NCBI RefSeq assembly: GCF_900016645.1
Contig: NZ_CDGJ01000082.1
Length of the DNA: 64,000 bases
Strand: one strand, 5' to 3'
DNA from: Acididesulfobacillus acetoxydans
GTDB taxonomy: Bacteria > Bacillota > Desulfitobacteriia > Desulfitobacteriales > Desulfitobacteriaceae
The notes under the pieces were generated by a model. It saw only the letters and a program-made list of their open reading frames with translations. It did not search any database and had not been told where the DNA came from. This document shows positions 32,952-41,926 of the stretch, one piece after another; the stretch's first letter is position 1, and the number at the start of each line of letters is the position of its first letter. A program made the position numbers and the translations under genes.

Positions 32952-35252
32952 TCAGAGTGAGACAGATTTCCCACTGTTTTTGTCTTTTAGAGCCTGCAGG
33001 ATCTTTTCCGCCGTGATGGGCAGTTCCAGGAAACGGACCCCGATGGCATCGCAAATGGCATTAGCGATGGCTGGGATCACCGGTTGAATGGGACCTTCAC
33101 CGGATTCTTTAGCCCCGAAAGGAGCGCTCGGATCGTAACTTTCGACAATCGTGGAGTCGATCTCCGGAATATCGATTGCCGTGGGAATCTTGTAATCATG
33201 TAAGGAAGGATTGAGCAGACGCCCGTCGGAACCTACCTTAATCTCCTCAAACAAGGCCTGCCCCATACCCATGACGATCGAGCCTTCCACCTGACCCTCG
33301 ACACTCATCGGGTTGATCGGCTGGCCGCAGTCCCCGGCTTCGGTCACCTTCAGCACTTTCACTTGGCCTGTTTCCAGATCCACCTCAACCTCGGTCACCT
33401 GAGCCGAGAAGCCGAAAGTGGGGGATTGTCCGATGTTCGCCCCCTGCACTCCCTTCATCCCCTTGCGGGGCGGGCTGTAATGACCCATGGCGCTGAGCGG
33501 TCCCCGGGCATCGATGTACTTGGCTACGGCTGCCGTGAAATCAAGGGTCCGCACGGGCTCATAGCGTGAAAAAATCCTGCCCTCCCGGCTGATGAGCTGA
33601 TCCGCGCGGACTCCCAACTCGACCGCAGCTACTTCATATAGTTTGCGGTTAATAGCCTGAGCGGCCGAGCGTACCGCTTGCCCGGCTCCATAGGTCACCC
33701 GGCTGGCAAAAGAACCTAAATCAAAGGGCGTAAGTTGTGTATCTCCGGAAATGATGTGAACCTCAGAGGCCTCTACGCCTAACTCCTCGGCTGCGATCAT
33801 GGGCAGCACCGTGTTGGAACCCTGGCCGATATCGGTCGCCCCCGTGTAGAGGGTGATCCCCCCTTCCGTATCGACCCGGATTAAGGCGGAGGAATGAGGC
33901 TTGTAAGACATATAAAGGGTATAGGCTGTGCCGGAAATATAGTACCCCCCGGCCATCCCGATCCCACGGCCCGGAGGCAGTTTCCCCTGTTTCTCCAAGT
34001 AACCCGAACGCTCGGCCGCCGTCTCAAGACATTTCTTGAACTCGGCCTGGGGTACATAAACATTGCTCCGGGTCGTATAACCCGATTCCACAGCATTTCT
34101 CAGACGCAAGTCGTACGGGCTCATCCCCAGTTCTTTGGCAATATCCTCCAGCATGCTTTCCATGGCAAAGCGCGGCTGCACCCCACCCAACCCGCGCATC
34201 GCGCCGGTGGTCGGTTTGTTGGTGTAAACACGCCGCCCGTGAAAGCGGGCATTAGGCACTTTGTAAGGCAGATGAATCATAGCGGCCGTATAGAAAAGTA
34301 CTATGATACCCCAACCGCCATAAGCCCCTCCATCCAGAATATTGTCAAAATCTACGGCCTGAATAATTCCCTCCCGGCTCACCCCGATCTTCATCTCCAT
34401 CACACAGGGATGGCGCCCTTTGTGCTGGGCAAAGACCTCGCTCCGCTCATAGGTGACTTTGACCGGCCGGCCGGTCTTCCGCGCCAAGAGAGCCGCACAG
34501 AGTTCGGAAGAAGCTACCTCGCCTTTACCCCCGAACCCGCCTCCCACCGCCGGCACGGAGACGCGAATTCGATTCATCGGCAGAGCCAGTACTAAGGATA
34601 AGGTTCGGTGCAGGTAATGGGGAATTTGCGTAGAGGAATATACGGTTAAGAAACCATTGGCGTCAAAATGGGCCAGAGCAGAGTGGGGCTCAAGAAAAGC
34701 GTGGTTGACGTAAGACGTTTTAAAACGGCGTTCTAAGACAAAGTCCGATGCCGCCATGGCCTTGTCCACATCGCCAAATTCCTGCTTCCCCTCGTACATC
34801 ACATTATTTTTCGCCTTGGCATGGATGACCACATCCGGGCGCTCCATTGCTTCCAGAGGATCAAACACTGCGGGCAGTACCTCGTATTCCACCTCGATCC
34901 GTTCCAGAGCCTCCTCCGCGGTCTCTTCATCCACCGCCGCCACCGCCGCCACACCCTCACCCGCATAGCGCACTTTATCCACGGCCAAAGCATACTCGGT
35001 CGGAGCCTGGGGGACGATACCATAGGCCGTAGGAGCGTCTTCACCGGTGATTACGGCCAATACACCCGGAAGCGCCAAAGCCCGCTCATAATGAATGCTC
35101 GTAATGAGGGCGTGAGCGTGGGGGCTGCGTTTGATCTTGCCGAAGGCCATGTGCGGCAAAACCAGGTCATCGCTATAAAGGGCCTCCCCTCTCACCTTGG
35201 CCGGAGCGTCAACCCGAGGCAAACTTTTTCCTACCACCGTTAAGTCCTTCAT
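32952..35252 (-). CDS. Xanthine-dehydrogenase-family molybdenum subunit
   Basis: 766 residues. Molybdopterin cytosine dinucleotide hydroxylase large subunit: VGGGFGGKGE, GAMRGLGGVQPRFAMES, TDIGQGSNTVLPMIAAEEL and the catalytic Glu in GAKESGEGP. It acts with the 2Fe-2S and FAD subunits upstream to hydroxylate an aldehyde or N-heterocycle, or to dehydroxylate 4-hydroxybenzoyl-CoA. The substrate cannot be read from sequence. ATG 35252 follows GGAGGGGTG; the frame to 35348 is a shadow. Confidence 0.9.
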   Translation of the reverse strand: MKDLTVVGKSLPRVDAPAKVRGEALYSDDLVLPHMAFGKIKRSPHAHALITSIHYERALALPGVLAVITGEDAPTAYGIVPQAPTEYALAVDKVRYAGEGVAAVAAVDEETAEEALERIEVEYEVLPAVFDPLEAMERPDVVIHAKAKNNVMYEGKQEFGDVDKAMAASDFVLERRFKTSYVNHAFLEPHSALAHFDANGFLTVYSSTQIPHYLHRTLSLVLALPMNRIRVSVPAVGGGFGGKGEVASSELCAALLARKTGRPVKVTYERSEVFAQHKGRHPCVMEMKIGVSREGIIQAVDFDNILDGGAYGGWGIIVLFYTAAMIHLPYKVPNARFHGRRVYTNKPTTGAMRGLGGVQPRFAMESMLEDIAKELGMSPYDLRLRNAVESGYTTRSNVYVPQAEFKKCLETAAERSGYLEKQGKLPPGRGIGMAGGYYISGTAYTLYMSYKPHSSALIRVDTEGGITLYTGATDIGQGSNTVLPMIAAEELGVEASEVHIISGDTQLTPFDLGSFASRVTYGAGQAVRSAAQAINRKLYEVAAVELGVRADQLISREGRIFSRYEPVRTLDFTAAVAKYIDARGPLSAMGHYSPPRKGMKGVQGANIGQSPTFGFSAQVTEVEVDLETGQVKVLKVTEAGDCGQPINPMSVEGQVEGSIVMGMGQALFEEIKVGSDGRLLNPSLHDYKIPTAIDIPEIDSTIVESYDPSAPFGAKESGEGPIQPVIPAIANAICDAIGVRFLELPITAEKILQALKDKNSGKSVSL

Positions 35253-35256
35253 GAAT

Positions 35257-35736
35257 TCACCCCTCCCCCTCAGCCATTTTTTCCGCCGCCCCGGCGATTG
35301 ACTCGACAATCTTTTTATAACCCGTACAGCGGCAGAGGTTTCCGGCAATTCCCAGCTTTATTTCTTCCTCACTGGGGTGGGGATTGCGGTCGAGCAACGC
35401 CTTGGCCGATAAGATCATACCTGGAGTGCAAAAGCCGCATTGCACCGCTCCATGCTCGACAAAACTTTCCTGGATTGGATGCAGCTTGTCTCCTTCGCTT
35501 AAACCTTCAATCGTTTGGATTCTCCTTCCCTGGCAAGCCACCGCCAAAGTCAGACAGGAGAGGATGGGACGGCCGTCCATCAATACGGTACAGGCACCGC
35601 AATCTCCCTGCCCGCACCCTTTCTTGGTCCCTGTCAGCCCGACTTTCCTGCGAATGACATCGACCAAAAGGTCACGCGGGCTCACCGCCAGGTCAAACTC
35701 CTGCCCGTTAATGTTGAGCGTAATCAACTTCTTCAT
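35257..35736 (-). CDS. Molybdenum hydroxylase 2Fe-2S subunit
   Basis: 159 residues with two [2Fe-2S] sites: a plant-type ferredoxin motif (GCGQGDCGACTVLMDG) and the C-terminal four-helix site (CGFCTPGM and NLCRCTGY). It passes electrons from the molybdenum centre to FAD. ATGA overlap with the FAD subunit gene and 4 bp before the large subunit ATG. Confidence 0.93.
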   Translation of the reverse strand: MKKLITLNINGQEFDLAVSPRDLLVDVIRRKVGLTGTKKGCGQGDCGACTVLMDGRPILSCLTLAVACQGRRIQTIEGLSEGDKLHPIQESFVEHGAVQCGFCTPGMILSAKALLDRNPHPSEEEIKLGIAGNLCRCTGYKKIVESIAGAAEKMAEGEG

Positions 35737-36632
35737 TCCGCTCCAACCTCCTTCCCGGCTCGCACCCGCTCGTAAGCTTTGGTGACTGCCCGGCGCACCA
35801 GAACCTCCACAACCTGCCGCCGGTACTCCGCGGAAGCCCGAATGTCGGTGATCGGGCTTGCCTGGGCCGCCGCCAGGCGCGCAGTTTCTTTGATCATCTT
35901 ATCCCCCAGCTTGCCGCCGGTCAGATACATTTCCGCTTTTTCCGCTCTAAAGGGTGCCGGAGCAACCGCACCCAGGACAATACGCGCCTGGGCACAAGTC
36001 TCGAGGTCCGGCTCTAATACCAAATAAACCGCCGCGTTTAACAGGTCAATTTCCATCGCTCCCCTAATACCCTGACAAAGGTAGACACTGGCCCCGCGGG
36101 AAAGCGGTTCCGGCAGGAAAAAGCGGACCAGTATTTCTCCCTCCCGCAAAGCCGTCTTCCGGTTCCCCAGAATAAAATGCTCCAGAAGAATCTCCCGTTC
36201 ACCGGCAGAGCCAGCCAAAGTCACTTTCGCACCCAGAGCCACCAAGGCCGGCGGAGTTTCCGCCGCCGGCGATGCGTGGCAGCTGTTCCCCCCCAATGTC
36301 GCCATACCGCGCACCTGTACGGAGCCCAATTCGTCAGTTGCTTCGGCCAACGCCCGCCATTGGGCGCGGATAGCGGCTGTTTGCTGAACTTCGTCAACCT
36401 TGGCAGCCGCGCCGATGACCATGCCCTCTCCGGGAAGACGGCGGATCCCTTGAAGCTCTTGCAGGCGGGAGATATCGACCAGCACCTCGGGCTTAAGCAA
36501 TCTGTCTTTCATTATGACCAACAAATCCGTTCCCCCCGCCAAAATCTTGGCTCTCTCCCCGTATCTCGCTAACAAAGCCAGAGCCTCGGCCAACGTTTCT
36601 GGCGCCAAATACTCAAATTCCGGCAAGAACAC
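35733..36632 (-). CDS. Molybdenum hydroxylase FAD subunit
   Basis: 299 residues of the CoxM/XDH FAD-binding family: ILAGGTDLLVIMKDRL, ATLGGNSCHASPAAETPPALVALGA. The extra Cys-rich loop of the 4-hydroxybenzoyl-CoA reductase beta subunit (HcrB) is absent, which argues against that enzyme. Start GTG 36632 with GGAGGG upstream. First gene of the operon. Confidence 0.88.
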   Translation of the reverse strand: MFLPEFEYLAPETLAEALALLARYGERAKILAGGTDLLVIMKDRLLKPEVLVDISRLQELQGIRRLPGEGMVIGAAAKVDEVQQTAAIRAQWRALAEATDELGSVQVRGMATLGGNSCHASPAAETPPALVALGAKVTLAGSAGEREILLEHFILGNRKTALREGEILVRFFLPEPLSRGASVYLCQGIRGAMEIDLLNAAVYLVLEPDLETCAQARIVLGAVAPAPFRAEKAEMYLTGGKLGDKMIKETARLAAAQASPITDIRASAEYRRQVVEVLVRRAVTKAYERVRAGKEVGAE

Positions 36633-36757
36633 CGCATTCCCTCCTTCGTTATCATACCTTGATGAAACCCGGTTCCTTTTTTTCAGACGCCCCGGGTTTT
36701 GCACCTGGGCGGGCTCTTACACCTTGCCCGATGGCCGTGCATTGACCGAGACGGATA

Positions 36758-36766
36758 TGGTATAAT
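36758..36766 (+). promoter_or_regulatory. Extended -10 promoter of the 185-residue ORF
   Basis: TGGTATAAT, a perfect -10 with TG extension. The start near 36773 rules out the upstream TTG at 36767 as the gene start. Confidence 0.65.
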
Positions 36767-36841
36767 TTGAGTGCGCCTTACGGCAGCCACAGCCGCTCGA
36801 CGCCATTCGAAGCAAATTCAGCGATCGGGGTGCAACACAGG

Positions 36842-37399
36842 GTGAATCCAATCACGCTTTTCCTTGAGCAAAAAATAACCGCGCTTGAGCAGGGCCATGA
36901 AAACGCCCGGCAGGCAATCGCATTCCTCGTTAGCCAGCTTAATCAGCACCAGGATAAAGAGATTTTCTTTTTCTTCGTGGACAAAGTCCTAGCCTCTCCC
37001 CCCAAAGACACCCATGTTGTAAAAGTATTCACCGACTGTTATCAGCTTTTCGTTTTCCAGAGAGAAGGTAATCCTCGGCTCATCCGGACTCTGATATTTT
37101 TCAACGGCAAAGTCTACGATAATTTTCTCATCCGCCTTGATGATGAACGGAAATTATGCGAGCTGGAAGACATCGACATGGGGGAAATCAAAAACCACGG
37201 CATCGCTTCCGTCTGCCTTAAAAACCTGGAAACCGTCCTGCGCCAAACGCACAGCGCCAACCGGATCATCGCCGGCTTAGCCCCCCGTGATTACGAACGC
37301 CGCCAACACTTATACTACTTTTATCAGAGCAAGAACGGCTACGAAATCAGGCGCCCGGTCAGCCGGACTTCCTGGGGACTGGTCGAGAAAAGACTCTGA
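36842..37399 (+). CDS. Hypothetical protein, 185 residues
   Basis: Soluble mixed alpha/beta protein beginning MNPITLFLEQKITALEQG. Contains QDKEIFFFFVDKVLASPP and RDYERRQHLYYFYQSKNGYEIRR. No family recognised. The GTG start at 36842 has CGGGGTG about 9 nt upstream and lies after the extended -10 promoter. Isolated between two minus-strand operons. Confidence 0.65.
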   Translation: MNPITLFLEQKITALEQGHENARQAIAFLVSQLNQHQDKEIFFFFVDKVLASPPKDTHVVKVFTDCYQLFVFQREGNPRLIRTLIFFNGKVYDNFLIRLDDERKLCELEDIDMGEIKNHGIASVCLKNLETVLRQTHSANRIIAGLAPRDYERRQHLYYFYQSKNGYEIRRPVSRTSWGLVEKRL

Positions 37400-37496
37400 A
37401 GCAAGCTCAGACCTGGACTCTCTCTGATCTGAAAGATTCACGCTCTGGCATCCGCCAGAGGGACACCTGACCTGCAGACTGTGCCGTCCCGCGAAT

Positions 37497-39068
37497 TCAG
37501 CCCGTCTCTGCGTCGGACTGAGAAGTCGCCTTGAGTGAACGCTTCAAAATCTTGCCGCTCATATTTTTGGGCAGCTCGGGCAGGAGCTCGACCAGGCGCG
37601 GCACTTTGTAGGCTGCCATTTTTGATCGGCAATAGGTGATAATTTCCTCCGCCGTCGTCTGCTGCCCGGGTCGTAACGAAATAAACGCTTTGGGGATTTC
37701 TCCCTTGACCGGATCCGGGAGCCCGACAACCGCCGCCTCCAGGACGGCGGGATGGCTGTAGAGGACTTCTTCCACCTCGCGCGGATAGACATTATACCCG
37801 CCACAGATAAGCATGTCTTTCTTGCGGTCCACGATGTAAAAGTAGCCGTCCTCATCCCTGCGTCCGAGATCCCCGGTGTGAAACCACCCGTCCGTAAAGG
37901 CTTCCCGTGTCGCCGCCGGCATTTTCCAGTACCCCCTAAAAACTCCCGGCCCCTTGACCACGATCTCTCCGACATCCCCGCACGCCACTTCCCGGTTACC
38001 GCCGTCCACAACCTGCACTTCCCAATCTTCCGCCGCCGGACCGATCGACCCGGCCTTGCCATGACCCAGCCGCCCATAGGTGCAGGTCGAACTGGTCTCC
38101 GTCGAACCGTAACACTCACAGAATCCCACCTGAAACGTCTGCTCGATCCGCTCGATGTACTCGGCAGGCATAGCCGCACCCGCTGCCTGGGCAAAACGCC
38201 ATGATTGCAAATCGTAAAGTTCAGGATGGGCCGCATACGTTTGCAGCATGTAAATGTACATCGTGGGGACACCGGCAAAGTGCGTGACGCGGAAGCGGGA
38301 AATCAGTTCCAAAGCTTTATCCGGAAAAAACCTGGGCATCGTGATTACGGCCGCTCCTTTGTAGATCGGACCCAAGACCGTAAGGACAAAAAAGATGTGG
38401 CAGAAGGGTGTTCCTGTCAAAAACCGATCTTGATCGTTAATGTGCAGTGTGTAGAACGCGTTGAGCTTGGCGTTGTCGGAAAAGTTGCGGTGAGTGAGCA
38501 TAGCCCCTTTGGGCTGCCCGGTCGTTCCGGAGGTATAGAGTATAGTCACCACGTCATCCGCTGCGCAGTCAACAGCCGCCAGGACCGGTTCACCCGCACC
38601 GAGAAGCTTATCATAGGAAAGAACCGGGAAAGCGGCCGAGAAGACAGCTGTGGAATTGGAGCCGGACGCAGCCCGCGCGGGAACAACAATGAGGTGTTTC
38701 AGGGTGGGTAACTCCCCGACCACACCCACGACATTTCGCAGAGGCTCCCCGTCTAAACAGACTAGAGCCGTGGCTTCGGAGTTGTTAATAATATAGGTTA
38801 TCTCCGCTCCTTTGTACATGATGTTAAAAGCTACGGCGATAGCCCCGATTTTAGCGATGGCGAAATAAACCACCAAGTATTCCGGCGAGTTGGGCAAATA
38901 GATACCCACCCGATCTCCTTTCCTGACGCCGAGACCCTGCAGAGCGTTGCCCATGCGATTGACAAGGGTATTAAACTCCTTCCAACTCCAGTGAACGTCT
39001 TCTGAGATCACCGCGCTATTTTGCGGAATCCTGAGCGTATTTCTTTCCAATATCTCGGCGAGATTCAT
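37497..39068 (-). CDS. Acyl-CoA synthetase (AMP-forming)
   Basis: 523 residues of the FadD/long-chain acyl-CoA ligase group. The AMP motif YTSGTTGQPKGAM, GYNVYPREVEEVLYSHPAV and the C-terminal catalytic Lys in KNMSGKILKRSL are present. It activates a carboxylic acid with ATP and CoA. Chain length or an aromatic substrate cannot be decided. ATG 39068 after GGAGGAG. Downstream of the 3-hydroxyacyl-CoA dehydrogenase gene. Confidence 0.9.
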   Translation of the reverse strand: MNLAEILERNTLRIPQNSAVISEDVHWSWKEFNTLVNRMGNALQGLGVRKGDRVGIYLPNSPEYLVVYFAIAKIGAIAVAFNIMYKGAEITYIINNSEATALVCLDGEPLRNVVGVVGELPTLKHLIVVPARAASGSNSTAVFSAAFPVLSYDKLLGAGEPVLAAVDCAADDVVTILYTSGTTGQPKGAMLTHRNFSDNAKLNAFYTLHINDQDRFLTGTPFCHIFFVLTVLGPIYKGAAVITMPRFFPDKALELISRFRVTHFAGVPTMYIYMLQTYAAHPELYDLQSWRFAQAAGAAMPAEYIERIEQTFQVGFCECYGSTETSSTCTYGRLGHGKAGSIGPAAEDWEVQVVDGGNREVACGDVGEIVVKGPGVFRGYWKMPAATREAFTDGWFHTGDLGRRDEDGYFYIVDRKKDMLICGGYNVYPREVEEVLYSHPAVLEAAVVGLPDPVKGEIPKAFISLRPGQQTTAEEIITYCRSKMAAYKVPRLVELLPELPKNMSGKILKRSLKATSQSDAETG

Positions 39069-39182
39069 GTCAGACTTCTCCTCCTTTCTCTGTCGGTTTC
39101 GCCCTTCAGGTGCCCTCCGTCCGTGGTCCGTGCCCCCGAACCGAAAGTCGGCGTTCGAGCCTGGCGCTCTGAGATGCTTGCG

Positions 39183-39216
39183 CGGTCACTTGCGCCATTG
39201 ATGGCGCGAGTGACCG
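39183..39216. repeat. 16-bp stem hairpin between catabolic genes
   Basis: CGGTCACTTGCGCCAT and ATGGCGCGAGTGACCG pair over 16 bp with one G-T and a 2-base loop. No T-run. May be an RNA-processing hairpin between the dehydrogenase and ligase genes or a small palindromic repeat element. Confidence 0.7.
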
Positions 39217-39250
39217 GCATAGCGTTCGACTGTCTTCTAACTTCTGGTTT

Positions 39251-40102
39251 TTACCCTTGGTAAAAGCCGCCGCCCGTTTTTTTACCCAGTTTGTTGGCCC
39301 TGACCATCTGCTTAATGATTTGCGGTGCCGCGTATTGGTTATTGCGAAACTCATCGGCAAAATACTCCATGACGTGATAACTGATATCCACCCCGGTAAA
39401 ATCCATCAATTCAAAAGGACCCATGGGATAATTTAAGCCAAGCTTCACCGCCGTATCGATGTCCTCCACCGAAGCCACCCCTTCTTGCAGGAGGCGGGCC
39501 GCTTCGATAAACTGAGGAATCATAATGCGGTTGACGACAAAGCCCGGTGAATCCTTTTTTACTTCGATGGCCGTCTTGCCGAGGGCTTCGGCCAAGTCCC
39601 GCGCCTTGACGATTGTCTCATCCGAAGTCTGCATTCCCCGAATCACCTCAACCAAACGCATGATTTGGGCCGGGTTAAAGAAGTGCAAGCCGCAGACTTT
39701 ATCCGGGCGTTGGGTCACGGCTGCGATAGCCGTAATGGACATGGAGGACGTATTGGTGGACAAAATCACCTCCGGACGGCAAAGCCGATCCAGAGCCTGA
39801 AAAACCTCTTTTTTCAGGTCCATATTCTCCAGAACCGCTTCTATGACAAAGTCGGCCGCCGCCAGATCCTCAAGTTCGGTTGTTCCCCGCACCCGCGCCA
39901 GAGCAGCCTGGCGCTCGGCAGCGCTCATTTTGCCCTTTTCCACCGACCGGGCCATAAATTTGTCCATGGTCTTTAGCGACCTGTCCACATAGCTCCTCTC
40001 AATATCCCGGATGACCACATCATAGCCGGCCATAGCGGCCACATTGGCGATGCCGGTTCCCATGGCTCCCGCCCCGACAATTCCTATTGTACGAATGCCC
40101 AT
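39251..40102 (-). CDS. 3-hydroxyacyl-CoA dehydrogenase (3-hydroxybutyryl-CoA type)
   Basis: 283 residues. NAD site GIVGAGAMGTGIA, catalytic His in CGLHFFNPAQIM, and GFVVNRIMIPQFIEAA, as in Hbd/PaaH. It oxidises 3-hydroxyacyl-CoA or reduces acetoacetyl-CoA in the reverse sense. ATG 40102 has GGAGGGAGG upstream. Lies directly after the LeuA-like gene. Confidence 0.93.
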   Translation of the reverse strand: MGIRTIGIVGAGAMGTGIANVAAMAGYDVVIRDIERSYVDRSLKTMDKFMARSVEKGKMSAAERQAALARVRGTTELEDLAAADFVIEAVLENMDLKKEVFQALDRLCRPEVILSTNTSSMSITAIAAVTQRPDKVCGLHFFNPAQIMRLVEVIRGMQTSDETIVKARDLAEALGKTAIEVKKDSPGFVVNRIMIPQFIEAARLLQEGVASVEDIDTAVKLGLNYPMGPFELMDFTGVDISYHVMEYFADEFRNNQYAAPQIIKQMVRANKLGKKTGGGFYQG

Positions 40103-40156
40103 AGTAAAATCCTCCCTCCGACAAACACTGTCACCCATAGGGAGACGCTCCCTTGG

Positions 40157-41554
40157 CTAGGCTCCTTTGCTCTGCCCTGCTTTCCCCAGCCGGACTGCGG
40201 TCTGCAACAGGTCCTGATCCGTCAGTCCGATGGAGTTCAAAGTCTTATGGTAAATGTGAATGAGTTTTTGCAGCAAATTGGTAGAGGCCTTCTCCTCGCG
40301 CAGGCGTTTCATCTCCACCGTCACCCGCTGCACGAGCTCCGGATCGAGCAGCACTCCCGCCTCGTCCAACTCCTTTTTCATACGCTTGAGAGCGAACTCA
40401 ATAATCTGGCTCCCCGAGTGCTTGCCGTAGACGAAGCGTTGGGTCTGCCCCACCAGTTCGGAGGGAATGGCTTCGTAAATCCGCCGGTCTACCAAAACCC
40501 CGGCGGTGTGAATCCCGCTCTCGTGGGTGAAAACCTGAGGGCCGATAATAGGCGCATGGGCCTGGATGGGGATGCCCGAATAGCTTTCCACCAAACGATA
40601 CAGGTCGTTAAGGAGATGGTACTTAAAGCCGGGGATATCAATGCCGTAGAGAATCTTGAGCGTCACCACCACTTCATGCAAGGGGGCATTCCCCGCCCGT
40701 TCGCCATAACCCGCTACGGTCGTGCAGAAAGCTTTCGCCCCGTTTTTGATGGCTGTAACAGTGTTGTAACTGCCTAAACCAAAATCGTTGTGAAAATGCA
40801 CCAAAAGAGGCACTTCAGGCACCGCCTGCACCAAGCGCGAGATATAATACTCCGTCGCCTCCGGCGAAAGGGTCCCCACCGTGTCGGGAAAAGACGGGCG
40901 CGTCCCGCCGGCCACCATACCACGGCGGTGGAGTTCCGCCACGTAGTCCACATCCGCCCGGGAGCCGTCTTCACCGCCGAACTCAATGGATTTGACGCCC
41001 TTCGAGCGGGCATAAGCGATCGCCTCTTCCATCATTCGGATATTGGCCTCCCTGTACCAGGCAACCGGTGTTTCCAGCCACTTTTCGTCAGAGATCCCTT
41101 CCCGGTGCAACAGGGTTTTGCCGATTTTATATTTGGTATGCAAATCCGAAGCCGAAGTAAAAATAAAGAAAGTAACCTCTTCGGGTGAGATATTGATCCC
41201 CTGCAAAACCTCCAGAGTCGCGTCGATATCTTTGTGATTACAGCGGCACATCACCACAATTTCCAGGTCCGGCCGCAGCTCACCCCGGCGTTTGGCTTCC
41301 ATGATGAGCCGCAGGGCTTTTTGTTCGGAGGCCGATACCCCGGGAAAGCCCACATCAACAATGTGTACGCCGATCTCACTGAGCATTTTGATAATCTCTA
41401 CCTTTTGCTCCGGAGTGTAAGCGACCCCCGGCATCTGTTCGCCGTCGCGCAGGGTGGAATCATAGATACGCAATTCCTTGGGATCAGGGAATTTAATTCC
41501 CCCCGTAAAATCCAGGGGACCGTGCAGCAGTTGTTCAATGGGTTCTCGCAGCAT
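40157..41554 (-). CDS. 2-isopropylmalate/homocitrate synthase-like enzyme
   Basis: 465 residues. A TIM-barrel condensing enzyme with YDSTLRDGEQMPGVAY, the HFHNDFG metal motif, and FTHESGIHTAG. It would join acetyl-CoA to a 2-oxoacid. It is shorter than typical 510-residue LeuA, and I see no clear leucine-binding regulatory domain, so it may escape feedback control. Alternatives are homocitrate or citramalate synthase. LeuB-, LeuD- and LeuC-like genes lie upstream in the same direction. ATG 41554 after GAGGAGG. Confidence 0.87.
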   Translation of the reverse strand: MLREPIEQLLHGPLDFTGGIKFPDPKELRIYDSTLRDGEQMPGVAYTPEQKVEIIKMLSEIGVHIVDVGFPGVSASEQKALRLIMEAKRRGELRPDLEIVVMCRCNHKDIDATLEVLQGINISPEEVTFFIFTSASDLHTKYKIGKTLLHREGISDEKWLETPVAWYREANIRMMEEAIAYARSKGVKSIEFGGEDGSRADVDYVAELHRRGMVAGGTRPSFPDTVGTLSPEATEYYISRLVQAVPEVPLLVHFHNDFGLGSYNTVTAIKNGAKAFCTTVAGYGERAGNAPLHEVVVTLKILYGIDIPGFKYHLLNDLYRLVESYSGIPIQAHAPIIGPQVFTHESGIHTAGVLVDRRIYEAIPSELVGQTQRFVYGKHSGSQIIEFALKRMKKELDEAGVLLDPELVQRVTVEMKRLREEKASTNLLQKLIHIYHKTLNSIGLTDQDLLQTAVRLGKAGQSKGA

Positions 41555-41726
41555 AATTTTCTACCTCCTCATATTTGGCTAATCCTTGAGCTCTTAAGCC
41601 GGGCTAAGCCTCTGACTGCCCAAATCGGGCTGAATCACCCGACTCTTCAGTCGATTACCAACCTTCAGATATGTTCGGTGCTCAGCTTCAGCCTCTCAAG
41701 CTGTTGCTCAGCCCCCCTTGTCAGGT

Positions 41727-41846
41727 CGGTTGCCTAACTCCCGCCTTAGAACCGGTTGCCTAACTCCCGTCGTCGGGCCGGCCGCTTAACTCCAGCCTTC
41801 GAGCCGGTCCCTTAGCTCCAGCCTCGGAGCCGGTCCCTTAGCTCCT
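41727..41846. repeat. 26-bp tandem repeat in the LeuA-LeuB spacer
   Basis: Units start at 41727, 41753, 41779, 41805 and 41831 and resemble CGGTTGCCTAACTCCCGCCT plus six bases. Copies drift progressively. This array fills part of the 372-bp gap; no gene is visible in the rest. Confidence 0.85.
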
Positions 41847-41926
41847 CTTCCCCTTGCTGCCACCTTTGAGAACACCAACTACCATCCTGCATCTATCTAT
41901 CTCGACCTGACCCCCAGCAGCGTGGA

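Noticed and set aside
36633..36760. Sigma-54 promoter upstream of the molybdenum hydroxylase operon
   Set aside because: No TGGCAC-N5-TTGC match on the minus strand; the GG/GC pairs present are out of spacing.
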